Below the pieces are notes generated by a model. The model saw only the letters and a program-made list of their open reading frames with translations, did not search any database and was not told where the DNA came from. A DNA stretch of 64,000 nt from Rhyacichthys aspro. Taxonomy: Eukaryota; Chordata; Actinopteri; Gobiiformes; Rhyacichthyidae. The translations under genes were made by a program, and so were the position numbers. Below are positions 13,801 through 27,186 of the stretch, piece by piece. Numbering within the stretch: the first letter of the stretch is position 1; each line of letters opens with the position of its first letter. Location: positions 6,961,773 through 7,025,772 of the forward strand of contig CM072160.1 of NCBI GenBank assembly GCA_036850595.1, written 5' to 3'.

Positions 13801-15549
13801 CCAAAGCCCTGGGGATGTTTGTTGCTTCAGGCAAAGGCTAAACACTGACGTGAATTTCCAAGAAAATTACTGTCAAAAATCTTTTGATATGATAAAATAT
13901 TTTCCACAAGTTCAGCACTCAGAAACACCTGTGGCTGTTGTGTATTCCTCAGCGGTCTGAAGGTTACAGACTAAAAGATAGTTTAAACCTTGAGTGGGAC
14001 TTAATAAACCCATGTCTGTTTTACTGCTGATGAGACCAGAGGGTCACTGAACACTGCAGGCGATTAGAAGAAAAAGATTTCATTTTGGCTGAACACAGTT
14101 TGAATCATCTCCAAACTTACTCTGAGAATGTTCTTTATGGAGTCATAAAGGCTGCTGCTGTGATGGTACAAGCCTAAAGAACTATTTTATGATGCTATGG
14201 CCCACGAGTATACGCTCAGTTAAGCACTACATATCCATTTTAACAGTGTGATTTAAAATGTCATTGTTATGGCTCACAGCAGAGGGCAGCAGTGATAAAA
14301 TTTTGGAGAGCCCCTGCTCCCTTCTCTGTCTACTGCTGTGTTAGTGTTGACAGATTTCCAGGAGAAAAGTCAGCAAAAAACTGAGAACCGGGCGACTGCA
14401 TGAAGCCAAGGCTGTAAAGGGCTCTCCTTCACCACTCAAATGCAGCTGGAGTTATAGTTAGAAAAACAGTATAATACGCAGGATTTCCAGGTAAATATTG
14501 TAAACAAATCTGCCTCTGTGCCCCAACCTCTCTTTGAGCACGCCTCGAAGAGCAAAAGTCAAATCCAGGTTTACTCTGGCTTTGAATTAACTCAATCTGC
14601 ATGTTTTGCTGTATTTTCTTTGCTTTTCTGAGCAGTAATTGGCGAGTGCTACACACTTCTCGATCCCATGTAAACAAAGTAGATACAGGCATTGTTCAAG
14701 AGGCCCATAGGAAAGGGTTCATTTAAATTTACATGAAAATCTTGCATATTATTAATATAAATTACGAAGTTATCCACTCTCACAAACAGTAAGTGCAGTA
14801 GGTGAGTAAAAAAAATGAGCACAGATGTTGTTAATTCATGTCAGTAATGTCTACATTAAAATCTAAATGGAGACTAAGTGCAGCAAAATAGAAAGATATA
14901 GAGAATGTTGTTTTAATAAAAGACATCCAACGATGGTGGGTTTTTGGTGTATACTCCTGATGTTTTTTGTGGATACAAGGTTGATGCACTGCCTTGTTAT
15001 GACATGTTCTCACCAGCAGAGAGCCCTATTTGTGCGTAAGAGAAATGGAAGCTGAACCCGTGGCCAAATGTGTGCACCACATTGAAGAGTTTGTCCGTGT
15101 TTGTGTTTATGTTACTATCTGTCTGCACTGACGTTTGTCCATGTTTATTAGAAAGAGGCAAAACGTGATGGTCTTACGCTTTAGTTTCTCCATCTTCACT
15201 GTATTTATTCATATCTGAGTTGGCTTAAAAGCTGACCTAAAGTAGCTGCAATATGCAAAGACAACATGCAGGACTATATTGTTTTTAATATTAAGTTCTG
15301 AGTACCAGGAATTTAGAGAAAATAAAATTGAGAAAACAAAATAGTCTTATGGTACTATTTTGCAACAGACCAAAATTGGATGTTTTGGTCTAACAAGAGT
15401 ACGGGCCCCAGGCCAAACAATGTGTGTGCTGACCCAATTTAGAAAAAATCAAAATAAAGAAATAAAAAAATAAAATAAATGTAGTCAAAATGCTGATAGA
15501 AAACCAAGACAGCAACATCCAAATAAAATAAAAGGCATTCAACAGGCTC
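10831..15549. other. Non-coding stretch downstream of chordin
   Basis: AT-rich and without a recognisable gene. An open frame at about 13,757-13,841 (+) follows a good TTCTTTACAG acceptor and stops after about 28 codons, but resembles nothing I know. There are short homopolymers near 11,656 (T) and 13,399 (A). No transposon ends were identified. Confidence 0.5.
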
Positions 15550-15569
15550 ACATTTTTACAAACAATGTC

Positions 15570-15575
15570 TTTAAT
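15570..15575 (-). terminator. chrd: Candidate chordin polyadenylation signal (ATTAAA)
   Basis: On the minus strand this is ATTAAA, followed by a GT/T-containing stretch, about 700 bp after the chordin stop codon at 16,278. It is the first plausible polyadenylation hexamer I see in the downstream direction. The 3' UTR would then cover about 15,550-16,277. ATTAAA is a common but weaker variant of AATAAA. A canonical AATAAA also occurs further on, near 15,201. No transcript end was available. Confidence 0.3.
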
Positions 15576-16277
15576 TTGTCTCCACACCATTCAATAAATA
15601 CAAAATACAAACCAGCTCCATATTCTTAACAACAGAAATTCATAAAATATTACTTAATTCATTACAGACAGGCAACAAAATAGGGACAACCAAATGCAGA
15701 GAAGCAGCGGGAAGCACAATATGAAGTCTCTGCCGTGACACAGGAGAGTCACATGTTCTCACTGGTCTTTGCATATTCTTTAACAAACCACTATTTTCGT
15801 TTTCAGCCTCACTTTGGCTTATTAAGCTGTACAGTACCGCTGTGTATTGTTACAAGCAAACGCACAAAGACACACGCGCACACATTCACACATCATTTTT
15901 CCACTTTTTCAAGTCAGGAAATAAAGGTTGCTATGGCTGCACTTCGACAAGAAGCTCTGTCAATAAAGAAACCATTTTAAAAAGCTGGACCAAGAGCCAA
16001 AAGAAACTCCAGCAGAGAAAGTGACACTCAGCGAAAGGCGTCACATTTGGTCCTTATCGTAGCTTCATCCGTTTGCTATAAGTCTTTGAACGAGTCTTTT
16101 TTGTTCTCTGCTTTTCTCTGTCCGTTACAATCCTGAAGCTGATAACTGGTGGGTGTGGGGTTGAAGTGAGGAGAGAGGGTTAGGGAGGACCCGATGTGCA
16201 GCTCCGAGAGTGGGTCCTCAAAGGTACTAATAAAAAGTCTTTTTGTGTTTAGCTGTGTTTCAGAACGTCCCGAGTGG

Positions 16278-19200
16278 TCAGTGTCTCCAGCTCCGCCTTT
16301 TGTCTGGAGTTTTCATTACCAAGTCTTCATCGTCTGTGGAATCTGTGGCAAGAGGATACGTCTAATTTTAATACAAGAAGCATTTCTGAGGCACTAATGT
16401 CCAAGTATAGCATTGGGTTTTTTATTTCTTACCAGTGCATTCAGGACAGCAGGAGCCCTCTTTTCTGGTGATGTCTGTGCAAGTCAGAATTGGACACTGC
16501 TTCCTCTGACATTTAGTTACACCATGCTGCAAGGAAACAAAGAATAGAGTATTAGTCTTAAAATCATAGATGTGAGGTGACAGCTTGGGTGGATGCTGCT
16601 GAGAGTGTTCTTGGAACATAGGTTTTGAAATTACTTATTTGCAAAAGAACTAGTCAGATTGGCACCAAAAATCTGCTGAGCTACAGCAAAATTCACATTA
16701 TGGGTTTGGAGTTTGGCTTACAACAAATATACAAAACCAAACAAAAAACTGTAACCACCATTAAACAGATGGACATAGAGGAGACTTTGGAGTTTCAAAA
16801 TACAAAACAGACTGTCAAGGGAACAGCTGGTATTGTGCAAAAAGTGTAAGATGGCTGCAGTGAATTTGCTTATTCAGAACTTGTTTTTTTATTTAGTGAA
16901 AAGGGTAAAAGGCTAATCAACCCCACACAACACCACTGCCAAGAGCTCAACCCCTCACTCCTAACAGTAAACCTGAACACTTACATCACACCAGCAGTTG
17001 ATGCACTTCATCTCTCCCACCAGAGGGACCCACGGGTGCCAGTTGTCACTGTTCTGGTAATAGTTCTTGCCGAATTTGCAGTGTCTTGGCCCGTCAGCCT
17101 GCATCATGTCGCTGTGCTCCGGACCGGCAGGGCCCTTCTCTTCCTCGGGACATTCCTTACAGCAGTCAGAGGGGTTACGCCTCACTGGGTGGCTGCAGGT
17201 CAGAGCTGGACATGTGACCTTTTCACAGTGAACCTCTCCTGTTGACCCCTGTGAATGTAACAGCAGCCGTTAAAACACTGACACAACAAATAATAGAAGA
17301 TTATTCATCCATGAGCTTTAGGTTTGTCAGTGGGATTTTACCTTGCAAGTACACACGGCACATTTGATGTAACCAAAGGGGGGTACAAAGGGGTGCCATG
17401 TGGTTCCTGGTGCGTGCATTTTCTGGTCTCCTTCAAAGTAACAGCCTGAAGACAGAAGAAAGAGATTAGCTGATGACAAAAGTATATGAAACACAACACA
17501 AATCTAAAGACAAACCGAAATATGTGGTGCATACCTTCAGGATGTTCAGCAGCCTTTTCTGGGGCTTTCATGTCCTTGGGCTCTTTCCTCTCTGTGAAGC
17601 AAAACAATAAAAAACATCAGTTATGTAACCAGCAGTGGGAACATTGGACTACAACACATGATTTCACAACCCAATGTTGCAAATACTTTATGTAATGTAA
17701 AACTCACCATCACACACTGGGCAGCACTTGCCCTCTGGTTGAACAGTTCGGGTACAGGTCAGCACAGGGCAGATGACAGGGTCACATATAACAGTACGCT
17801 TCTACAAACGGCACAGAGCAGAGAGGAAGTGTTACTCGGTGTCATTCATGTATGTATTTGTAGTTCATGACATGTATATATTTTATTGTTGCTTACCTGG
17901 CAGCTGCAGGAAAAGCACTTGTCGTAGTTGGGGGTCCAGTGGGAGCCATGAGCATGGTGCTGGTTTTCAAAGAAGCAGGTATGAGGATCTTTCTTCAAGT
18001 CTTCAGGGTCTTTTACAAAAACGTCATCAACCTCGGACTCTTCCACGTCGCCCTTGTGTCCGAACTCACAATTGTTGGGAACATGGACCTATGGGGAAAT
18101 AAAAAGGACAGAGAGGGATTAGCACTGATTAGTTGGTGACACCGACGAGAAGCTGCTGATGCTGTCAAACTTGTTAATTGTTTCTAAATGGAGCGTTTCT
18201 CAGACCCTCGCAGATGGCTGTTTATGTGTTGGACCTGTTTGCTATTAGAACAGCTGGAGCCTGCTGTTGTATGTTTCTACCTGGCAGGAAGAACCATCAA
18301 ACCACTTCACCTGCAAAGTGTGTGCGTTAATAAACCCCAATAAAACTTTTACTTCTAGACCTATAAAACGTCTTCCACAGGCAGCACCTGTTGGTGTGCA
18401 CTCATGAAACAGACATATCAACACTACAACTACTCTTCATATTCATTCTTTTTTGTTTTGCCTTTTGTTAGTTTTCTGACAGGACTTTACATGCTTTATT
18501 TTTTAACTGAGCAGCCAAGTAACAGAAGCTAATGTGGCAAAAGTTAAAATAGCAAAAATAGTTGCTTCTTCTCATTTAATGCACCGTTCCTTACCCGTCC
18601 TCGTATCTCGCCCCTGGGGTTCATTTTGGTGCTGACTTGGATAAAAGCTGTTCCTTGATCCAGGTGTTGCAGTAATTCAGAACTGATGTCTTTTAGTACT
18701 CCATGAGCCTTTAGAATAAATGAACAGGACATGAGCATGTTTCCACAATTGTATGCATTCTGATTAGTTTTACTTTAATGTTTACAGACTTACCTGTGAG
18801 CCATAGAAACCAGTCAGAAGCCTCTTGTGAGTAGTGCTGCTGTCATCTATCTCACCGATCTCAGCCAGGCCGTGGAGGTGAGCGTTCACAGTGACATCGT
18901 CAGCTTTACTGAGGCCTGACACGACTATTTCATAATGAAGGTGACAGTTCTCATCCACAGACACCCAGGCATGTCCTGAAGCACCCGTCCTAACAGAAGG
19001 TGACACAAAGTAGCCAGCCAGAGGTGTGGGCAACTCTAGAGAAGAGACAATATGGCACATGAGTTAACCTATTTAACAGCATTTAATTTAACTTCTAGCC
19101 TCAGTCCGATCAGTGATTCCTACCAAGTCTGGGAGCATCCAGTCCAATGTACAGCAAAGCGTTAATCTGCCCCCTCAGCTCTCCGTCCTGGTTGTGTGCT

Positions 19201-22200
19201 GTGGCCACATTGATAAACAGTTCGTTCTGGAGCAGCATGTGAATGTGTCGAGCCTCGAGACGGCTCCAGCTGCCTAGAGCTTGGCCTGTGGCTCCATTGT
19301 ACTCTGGGGTCAAGTCATAAAGCACAGAGCGCTTGTTACGGCGCCGAGGCTTCTGCTCAATTGTGAGACCAACCACATTGCTGGTGAGACCAGCAACCTG
19401 GACCTACACACAGAGGACAAGATCATTATTAATAGGACATGTAACAATAAGAGTCAATTTTGCAGTAAGTTTGCACATGTATAAATAAAGATAAGCGAGC
19501 ACATGAACACATTTTTTTGAACCAGGAACCAGGGATTAATACTAAACAGCTACAGTGAGGATAGTAAACACAAACTGAGGAGCACATGGTAAAAGCATCT
19601 CCAATTATTATAGGTTGCTGATCTGGTGTTGTTTTTCCACCAGAGTTTGAAGCACACCGTGGTAAGTTTTTTTCCAAACACTGGCAGCTACAGCAACTTC
19701 CCTCACACTAAAAGTATGTGCTATGAAGATATCTGCACTTCACTAAAGAAACAGAAAAGGGAGGTAGGTACTGTCTGTGAAGTAGAGCAGCACAAACTAA
19801 AGCAAATGAGTCCATACCTGATAATCCAGTGTGCCATTGTCGTGTAAGTTGAAGACCGCAGAGCCAACTCCTCCAGTCTTCCCTGGCATCAGAGCATCAC
19901 CGCTGGACATTACACTCTGAATAGCTAAAACAAAGAATGACATATTAATATAAAACAGCATTTGTGCACATTACTTATCAACCACCATCACTTCATCCCT
20001 TCGGACTTTCCCTCCCTAAAACCATAGCAGATCCTGACAGCATGCAAGATGAGGCAATGAATCCTGTCATGTTCAAGTCTGGTTTCTTGAGGAAAAGGGG
20101 GCACATTACATTCCCTAGGGTTTTGAAATCACACACAAGGAAGCCACGTACACACTCTGTCATCCCGTCACACTGAAAGAGTCATTGAAGGGACAGATTC
20201 AATTGAGCCACTAATGAGGAGGCGTGTCCACAAGTGTAATTGTGTGTGAGACCTTGAGCAAAACATACATGTTGTTGCACCGTCTGGCATGCACACGCAC
20301 AACCCACCCAAGGTTAAGCTGGAGGATGAGGTAACCCTTGTTGAATGTAGCAGGCTTAAAAAGATTGAGCTAAGGAACTGAGAGGACCAGAGGGAATGAG
20401 TTACAGAGACGTGAAAGAGAAAAATGACATGAGGAGGAATGAAGCCAACACTGTGAATGTAAACTACACAAGCAGCATGTCCATGGTGCAGTCAACATTA
20501 GCAGCACTGGGACTAAAAACAGCTTACGGAGCAACGCAAAGAGCAAAAGGCAAAGAAAATGGGGAATAAAGTAAAAAGTGTCTTACTTTAACTGCTGCTT
20601 AAGGATGCTTTCAATAAACTACTCCCCCTACTGTTAATTGATTGTTATTAATTTGTGAATACGTAAGGTATACATGTCTTGTTGGTGAGTGTGTCTCTCT
20701 TTTTGAGCTGCTAGATTATTGTTCCAGCATTTGTCCCATGAAAAGACCATGTGTGTTTTAAGAGTTTCAGACGACTAAGCTGTCCACAACATTCCTGAAA
20801 CCTCTGTCTCTTTCTCACTCACACAGACATGGACTGGCATGCATACACAGGCTTGGTGGGCCACCAAGTCAAACAGAAGGTCTATAAACATGGTTTTCCC
20901 CCAGCGATAAGACTTGAAAGGAGGGAAGGAGACAGAAAAGAAGAAGTATTTACAGAGGAGAATGACAAAAACAGCCACAGATGGACTACGACAAATGAGC
21001 AGCAGCACAAAACATTCTTCTCATTCTGTGTTTGGTGCCTTTGTAGTGTTTCATCTCACTTACGGGACTGTTGCGTCATTTGTGATATACTTACTGTCAC
21101 ACGATTTTCTGCCGGTGATGTAGCCTGAGACTTGTTTGGGATCGTGACCTTCTGTTGCCACAGCCATGGCCAGTTGACCCCGAGATAACCAGAACAGCTC
21201 ACGGCTATTCAGGTCTGTCAGCACCTCAGCGAAGTCTGGGTCCTGCACACATTGAAATAGTTAGTGAGAGTTAGCAAACACGCTTTAAGAAAATACAACT
21301 GTTCTTCCATTATAAACAAAAAACAGAGATCAATTGTTGAATATGTTGCCAGAGTAACCAAACATCAAATTATTTAAAAGTACAGTACTTCATTAATGAC
21401 AAAAACAGAAGAGATTTTCAGTCACTCCGTTCAGAAGTACACACACAAGGACCCTTGGCTAAAATATGGCTTGCATTGCACTAACACGTTGCATATTGCG
21501 TGAACTTTAATTTCAAGCAGACAGGTCGGACTTCAGGAAGAAGCAAGGGGCTTGTGAGATGTTGAGAAATGTTGGATTAATAGGACAGATGTACAGGCGT
21601 GTTGAAGAAATGTTACTTTTATGACCTCAGGGCTGTGGTTCAGTATAAATATACATGCATCATAAATCTACAGCCAGCAAGAAGCCAAAACAGAGCTGGA
21701 ACTGGGGAAATGCTATAAAAGAGAGGTGAATTATTTTGGAGGGAAATTGATGGATAAAATATTAACAGGGAGGACAGAGGATGATATATTTGATGGACTG
21801 TTGAACTTATTCCAGGACATTTACAGAGAAATTCAGTTTGTAAGTGGTTAAGCATCTCTTACTCAGCGTGGCTTCAAATGACTCAGCGGTTTAGGTTTGA
21901 ACCTCTACTTCAAGGACAATTTGGGGTTTTGTGTGACAATTGCTGAGCTTGAAAATTTTACATATATTTAATGGACAGTCTCGGGGCTCGAAAGAAGTGT
22001 GTCGACCCTTCACGCAATTCCTGGCAGATTAAAAACAGACCGGCCTTTCATCACTCCTCCTCTCTCCATCCATCTCCGCCACAGACCGCTAACCACTGAC
22101 ATGTGTGTGGAGTGTGTACGCAGACCATCCTCTTCTACCTCCTTCCTCGCTGCTTTCCTGTGTCCCTCATCCAGTTTTCACATCTGTCTCCAGCAAAAGC

Positions 22201-25200
22201 TCCCCCTCTGCCACTTTCTCCCCCGCCCCGACTCTTCCCCCTTGTATCTATTTCCCTCAACATGTCTCTTAGTAGTAGCCGTGATCACAGCAGCGGTAGG
22301 ATGTGGTGCTCAAACCACATCCTTCTCCGAGAGGCAGAGAGTGTCGCCGTGTCATATGTTCCTAACACCAATAACACGACTCCTACACCACAAGTTCATT
22401 CACAGGTTGTCCAAGATAACACTTTTCCCACAATGTCTCCATGTTTGTGCGCCTCAACTGCTTTTACTCATGACAACTAGAGCTTTTTAGCCTATTTCTG
22501 GTCCTAATACTCACGTGTGAAGTGATGTTAGCGCGGATCTCCCTCAAGATGTGTTGACGGTACACAAGCTGCACTCGAATGGGGACCACAAGAGGTTCTG
22601 AGGAAAGGAAAAAATGCCAATTAATGCCTGTTCTCAATAACTCATCTTTTTTCTACGGACAATGATAACTGGATTTGTAATTACCTTTGCCTTTGTGCTT
22701 GATGAGACCTTGCAGGATAAGGATAAAGTGGAGGTTGTTTTCTGTGTCACTCAGTGTCAACATGGCGATGCCTCCCATGCCTGAGTTCTCCTCCTCTGAC
22801 GTCAGGGTGGAGCTGAATGTTTCTGTACAAAAGACATATGCCCTTTACCATAAGATTTCTACACAGATACATCCCTGTAAACAAACTGCACGTTTAGTCA
22901 GAGCAAAGCAAAGCTTTTTAAGATTACATGAAACATACCCAACTCCACAGCTTTGTAAATATTGAGCTGTAAACTAAAGCCAAAATATTGACATACACAT
23001 TTCAAGAATAAAGAAGTATGTTTATACACATCTGTGATATAATATCTGGCCAGTGTCTAATATCTGACTCACCAGCAAACAGGGCCCTGTGTTTGATGAT
23101 CTTCCCCTCCACTTCTTCTCGTCTGTTGGTGGAAGTGGTCATGCTAATACGCATCTGCTCAGACTGCAGCTGTCGCAGAAGAGGCTTTGCAATGTTCTTC
23201 CAGACTCCACAGATCTGCACACAGAAAGGTATACACATACATTAGCAGGTGATAGGCACCAATATTTACATATAGACAATGTTGCAACTATGTTGTTACT
23301 TCTATCTGCAGAATAAATAAAATCGTAGGAGTCTCCTAGCATAGTTTGGAGAAGAAATATGGCTGTGTGCCGATGTGTCATAACTCAGAGTTCAGGGGTA
23401 ATCTCCATTTTAATTAGACATACTTCTGTCCCAATGCTAAGCAATGAGGTAACATGTGAAAAATTCTCTCTTTTGAAAAACTTTTCATTTCTGGCAACCC
23501 TCCTCAGGCCTCCCTTTTCCTTTTTTGTGCTAAAGTGTTTTCTCTAAGGTCCTCTGGTGCTTGACACTGACATTTATCTAAAAATAATAATGGGCCAATT
23601 TCTGGGACCTGTATTTCGGGGCCTCCTGCCTCACTGTTCGGCCATGTATGGGATGAGGAGATGTGTTTGTTTTGGCAGTGTGTGCATGCATCCGTATCCC
23701 TGCAAAGCCAAAATATTAATTGACTAAATTGTAACTGAAAATAGTCATTCTTGATGTTTACGATAAAGAGACTAAGTTGGCGTTGTTTGGCTTATGTTTA
23801 GACAGAGGCAATGAAGCAGAAAGACAGTGTCACTGTGTGTTGCACTGTATGCATGTGTCTGGGCTGGTGTTTATTATTACAGAGTGAATTATGGGAGAAG
23901 AAGTCAAAGCCGGACCGTAGAGTCACGGAGTGTGTGCATTCATCATTCGGGCACTTAACTTCAAACCCTCCGAGGACACACACAGTGTAAAACAAAACGG
24001 AAGCAAGGCAAGATTATTTTCTGGTGAAATCTTACCATGTCAGAATTTCCCTTGGGCACTTTGTACTCAAAGGCACTGGTCCCATCTGAATTCAGGAAGA
24101 GTATTTTACTGGGATGGCCCATTCTGCAAAAAAGACAGAAGTGAATTTTTTTTCTTCAGTTAGATTTTGGTAGCATTTCTCCAAAAAAACTTTGAATAAT
24201 ATATTTTCCAGTGGATATTATGTGGCAGATTAGCAAAAGGAAAGATAGCCAAGTGACATAAAAACTGAGCAGGCGTCACAGCTCTAATGGGACGTGTGTG
24301 TTGTACCTCTGGTATGTGATGGAGAAGGCGAGACTGCTTCTGGTCAGAGTGAATCGAGCTCTGGCGACGCCGCTGGAGCTCGGCAGCCATGAGTCTTTCA
24401 CTCCTGTCAATAGGGCCACAAAATCTGGAGGAGGAATGAGGACAGGGGGATTACTGTCTGCCATTATGAATTCAGTGTATTTGTTAAAGCTAAACCCGTC
24501 TGTTTGAGGAAGGTCTGACTCACCAGTGCGGCTCTCCCCAGGTCTCAATTCCTCAGAGCTCAGGTAGGATCTGTCATTGTATGATTTGTGAAGGTCATCA
24601 TCTTTGTCTTTGCCCTTTTCATGGAAGTATTCAAAGGTCTCCAGCAACGAATCTGTCTGTTTCTTGTCACCTACAAAGAAAAAAAATATTTACAATCAAA
24701 ATATATAGAGAATGCCTTTTATGATTGCAGTTTATGATTGCTAAAATTGGCAAGTAAACAATGAACTTGATTTGATCTTTTAAGACATTGCTGTCCTAAT
24801 GCTGGTCCGGAAAGCAGTACAGACATCCAAGTTTTAGTGCCTGCCTTTAAAACTGTTTCTGGCATGAAAAACAAGTGAACCCAAACATTTCTAAACACAA
24901 TATGCTGCACTTTTTCCAAAGTCTGGTGCACAGATGAGACTGGAGCATCTTGCGTCCCTTTAGTCTAACTTCATTTCAGTACAGAGGAGACTTTTGAAAT
25001 GTGAGGATCAGACTTAAGCTGTCAAATAAGAGTGTGACGAACTGGAAGCTACAAAATAAGCTCATAAATGTGAAAAAGGGGCTTGGAAACAGGACGTTCT
25101 GGGAAGTTATATTCTGGTGCTGAGTTGTCTTTTTTCAATTCTCTCTCTCTGCCTCTTTTTCTTTGCCAAAGGTAAAAACAGGGTTGTCCCTTGCAGCTAA

Positions 25201-27143
25201 AAAGCTTAAAGAGAATTGAGACTGACATTGGCGTGTTAGCCCAACAATGACCCGCTGTTTTATATAAACTGCTGGACTCCCGGTGTAGGCCTCACAGCCA
25301 CACTTAAACAAATATACAAACAAAGTGACAATGTCGGCATAGTTAGGAGTTTGAATAAGAAAGGATTAGTCACAGTGGTCACCGTGTTAACCCTAAATGT
25401 CTGCTTCATTTCTCTGTGTCATAATTTCACCCTCTTTGCCTGTTCCACTGGGCAAAAACTTCTGGGTACTTTCATTCTCACTTTCTACTCAATTAGCAAC
25501 AGTTTATCCTCAGGTGCACTACCATTACAGTCAGGCATACACATGCACAATTTTCCATCACTTAAACAAACATATACTAGCTGCTATTTTGGAGCCAAAG
25601 CTAAAACAAACACACTCAACCTTTTCCTTTAAACATGACCACAACACATAGAGGCACATACACAGCACAGTGTTGTCCCATTGATGGAGGCCACACTGCT
25701 TTACCTTCACTTTCCATTCCACTAGGAGACACATGCAGGCTAGAAAAACAGTCAGTGGGGTAAAAGCTACACCCTGTGAAGACCCAGCTCTTATGCCTAA
25801 TACAGTGTGTAATGTGAACAAATTTACAGCCATCACTGGTTCTGTTGGCTTGGAATAAAAAGCTAAAGAAATGTATTAAGGTGATGAATTTGGCTGTGCA
25901 CATAACCAAAAGCAGAGTGGCATGTGGTGTGAAGAAAGATCAGCAGATTGTTACCTTTGGGACAGGTTTTACAGCAGTGTCCTGGCAGCAGAATGGGATC
26001 ATCACAGTCAGGCTCGGGGCAGTCCTGCTTGATGTTCTTACAGTTCACCTTTCCAAATACCTTGCCTCTGCGACCCTTTTGCTATAAAATAGTAACCAAC
26101 AATACATTTAGGTTGCCAGTTGTAAAGTATTATTATATGTGAAGCAATGAAAGGACTCTTACAGATTCACAGTAGCATTGAACACAGTGCATGACGCCAA
26201 ATGGTTCCCCTAGATCCGGGTGCCATGTGTCCTCCAAAGCATAGAAACGTCCTCCGAATGAGCATCCTGAAAGACAAACACATGATTAGACATGACAATA
26301 TTCAAGGTCAAAGACAGGATGATAATTAATCTTTGCCCTCTTCCAAAAACAAAGACCTGATTAGAAGCTAAGTCAAATTATGTGATTACATATGGGGCTT
26401 GCACTTTTTCATTTAGCTAAATATTATTTTGAAGCACAAAGAAGACTTTGTTTAAGGCTTTTTCGCTCAAACATAACTGTATTGTGTTGGGAGAAAGTGC
26501 AACAGTGGGTTATCAACAGTGTAAAGACAGCAGAATCAAAATGTATTGGAACCAAGACATTGTCTCTGTTTTAGGTTTTTGCAGCAAATAAATCTTGAAG
26601 GATTTATTGGCCAGACATTTTTGGAAGATATCCCTGGATAGCTCAAGACTTTTGGGGTTTAACCTTGTATCCTATCTCAAGTGGTGGTCCACACACAGAA
26701 AAAAGCATATGTTCAAGCTGTCCAAGATATATTTTATGAGTTTGTTCAAGTTGTGCGTTCAAGTTGGTTTAAGGTAAGACAACTTATAGCCTTATTTAAA
26801 CTGATTAATACCGAGCCAGTTAGCATTATGCAAATGTAATGCACACTCAAGTGATTGATTAATCCATTTAGTTTCATCTCCACATCAAAGGAACCCATAG
26901 AAACTACCAGTCTTTAGGGGAAACATAGGCAGGCTTGAAGTTCTTGACTTAAAAAGTAACTGCATTGTTTTAGCTGGGACCAAAACTAAAAGTCTGTTAC
27001 TCTAGTAGTGAAATTAGAGGCATGTGAGATAAAAATAGCAGTCAGTGTGTTTTATTACTATGCTGGGTATAATTGCAGGGGTATTACAGTGATTTTTGGT
27101 TGTGATAGCTGCTTGTAAACTGAGCTATGTGCTTATTTCTAAG

Positions 27144-27186
<43 letters not shown>

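Noticed and set aside
15735..16024. Plus-strand ORFs of 81 and 60 codons
   Set aside because: They are antisense to the probable chordin 3' UTR, lack homology and have no coding features.
16140..16220. Alternative last chordin exon reading EDPLSELHIGSS
   Set aside because: It has attractive composition, but its frame would need a phase-2 donor, whereas exon 21 ends in phase 1. The exon at 16,278-16,342 joins in phase and gives a typical charged tail.
21999..22490. Two overlapping plus-strand ORFs of 163 and 125 codons
   Set aside because: They lie antisense inside chordin intron 9 in pyrimidine-rich DNA. Two frames are open at once, which reflects composition rather than coding.
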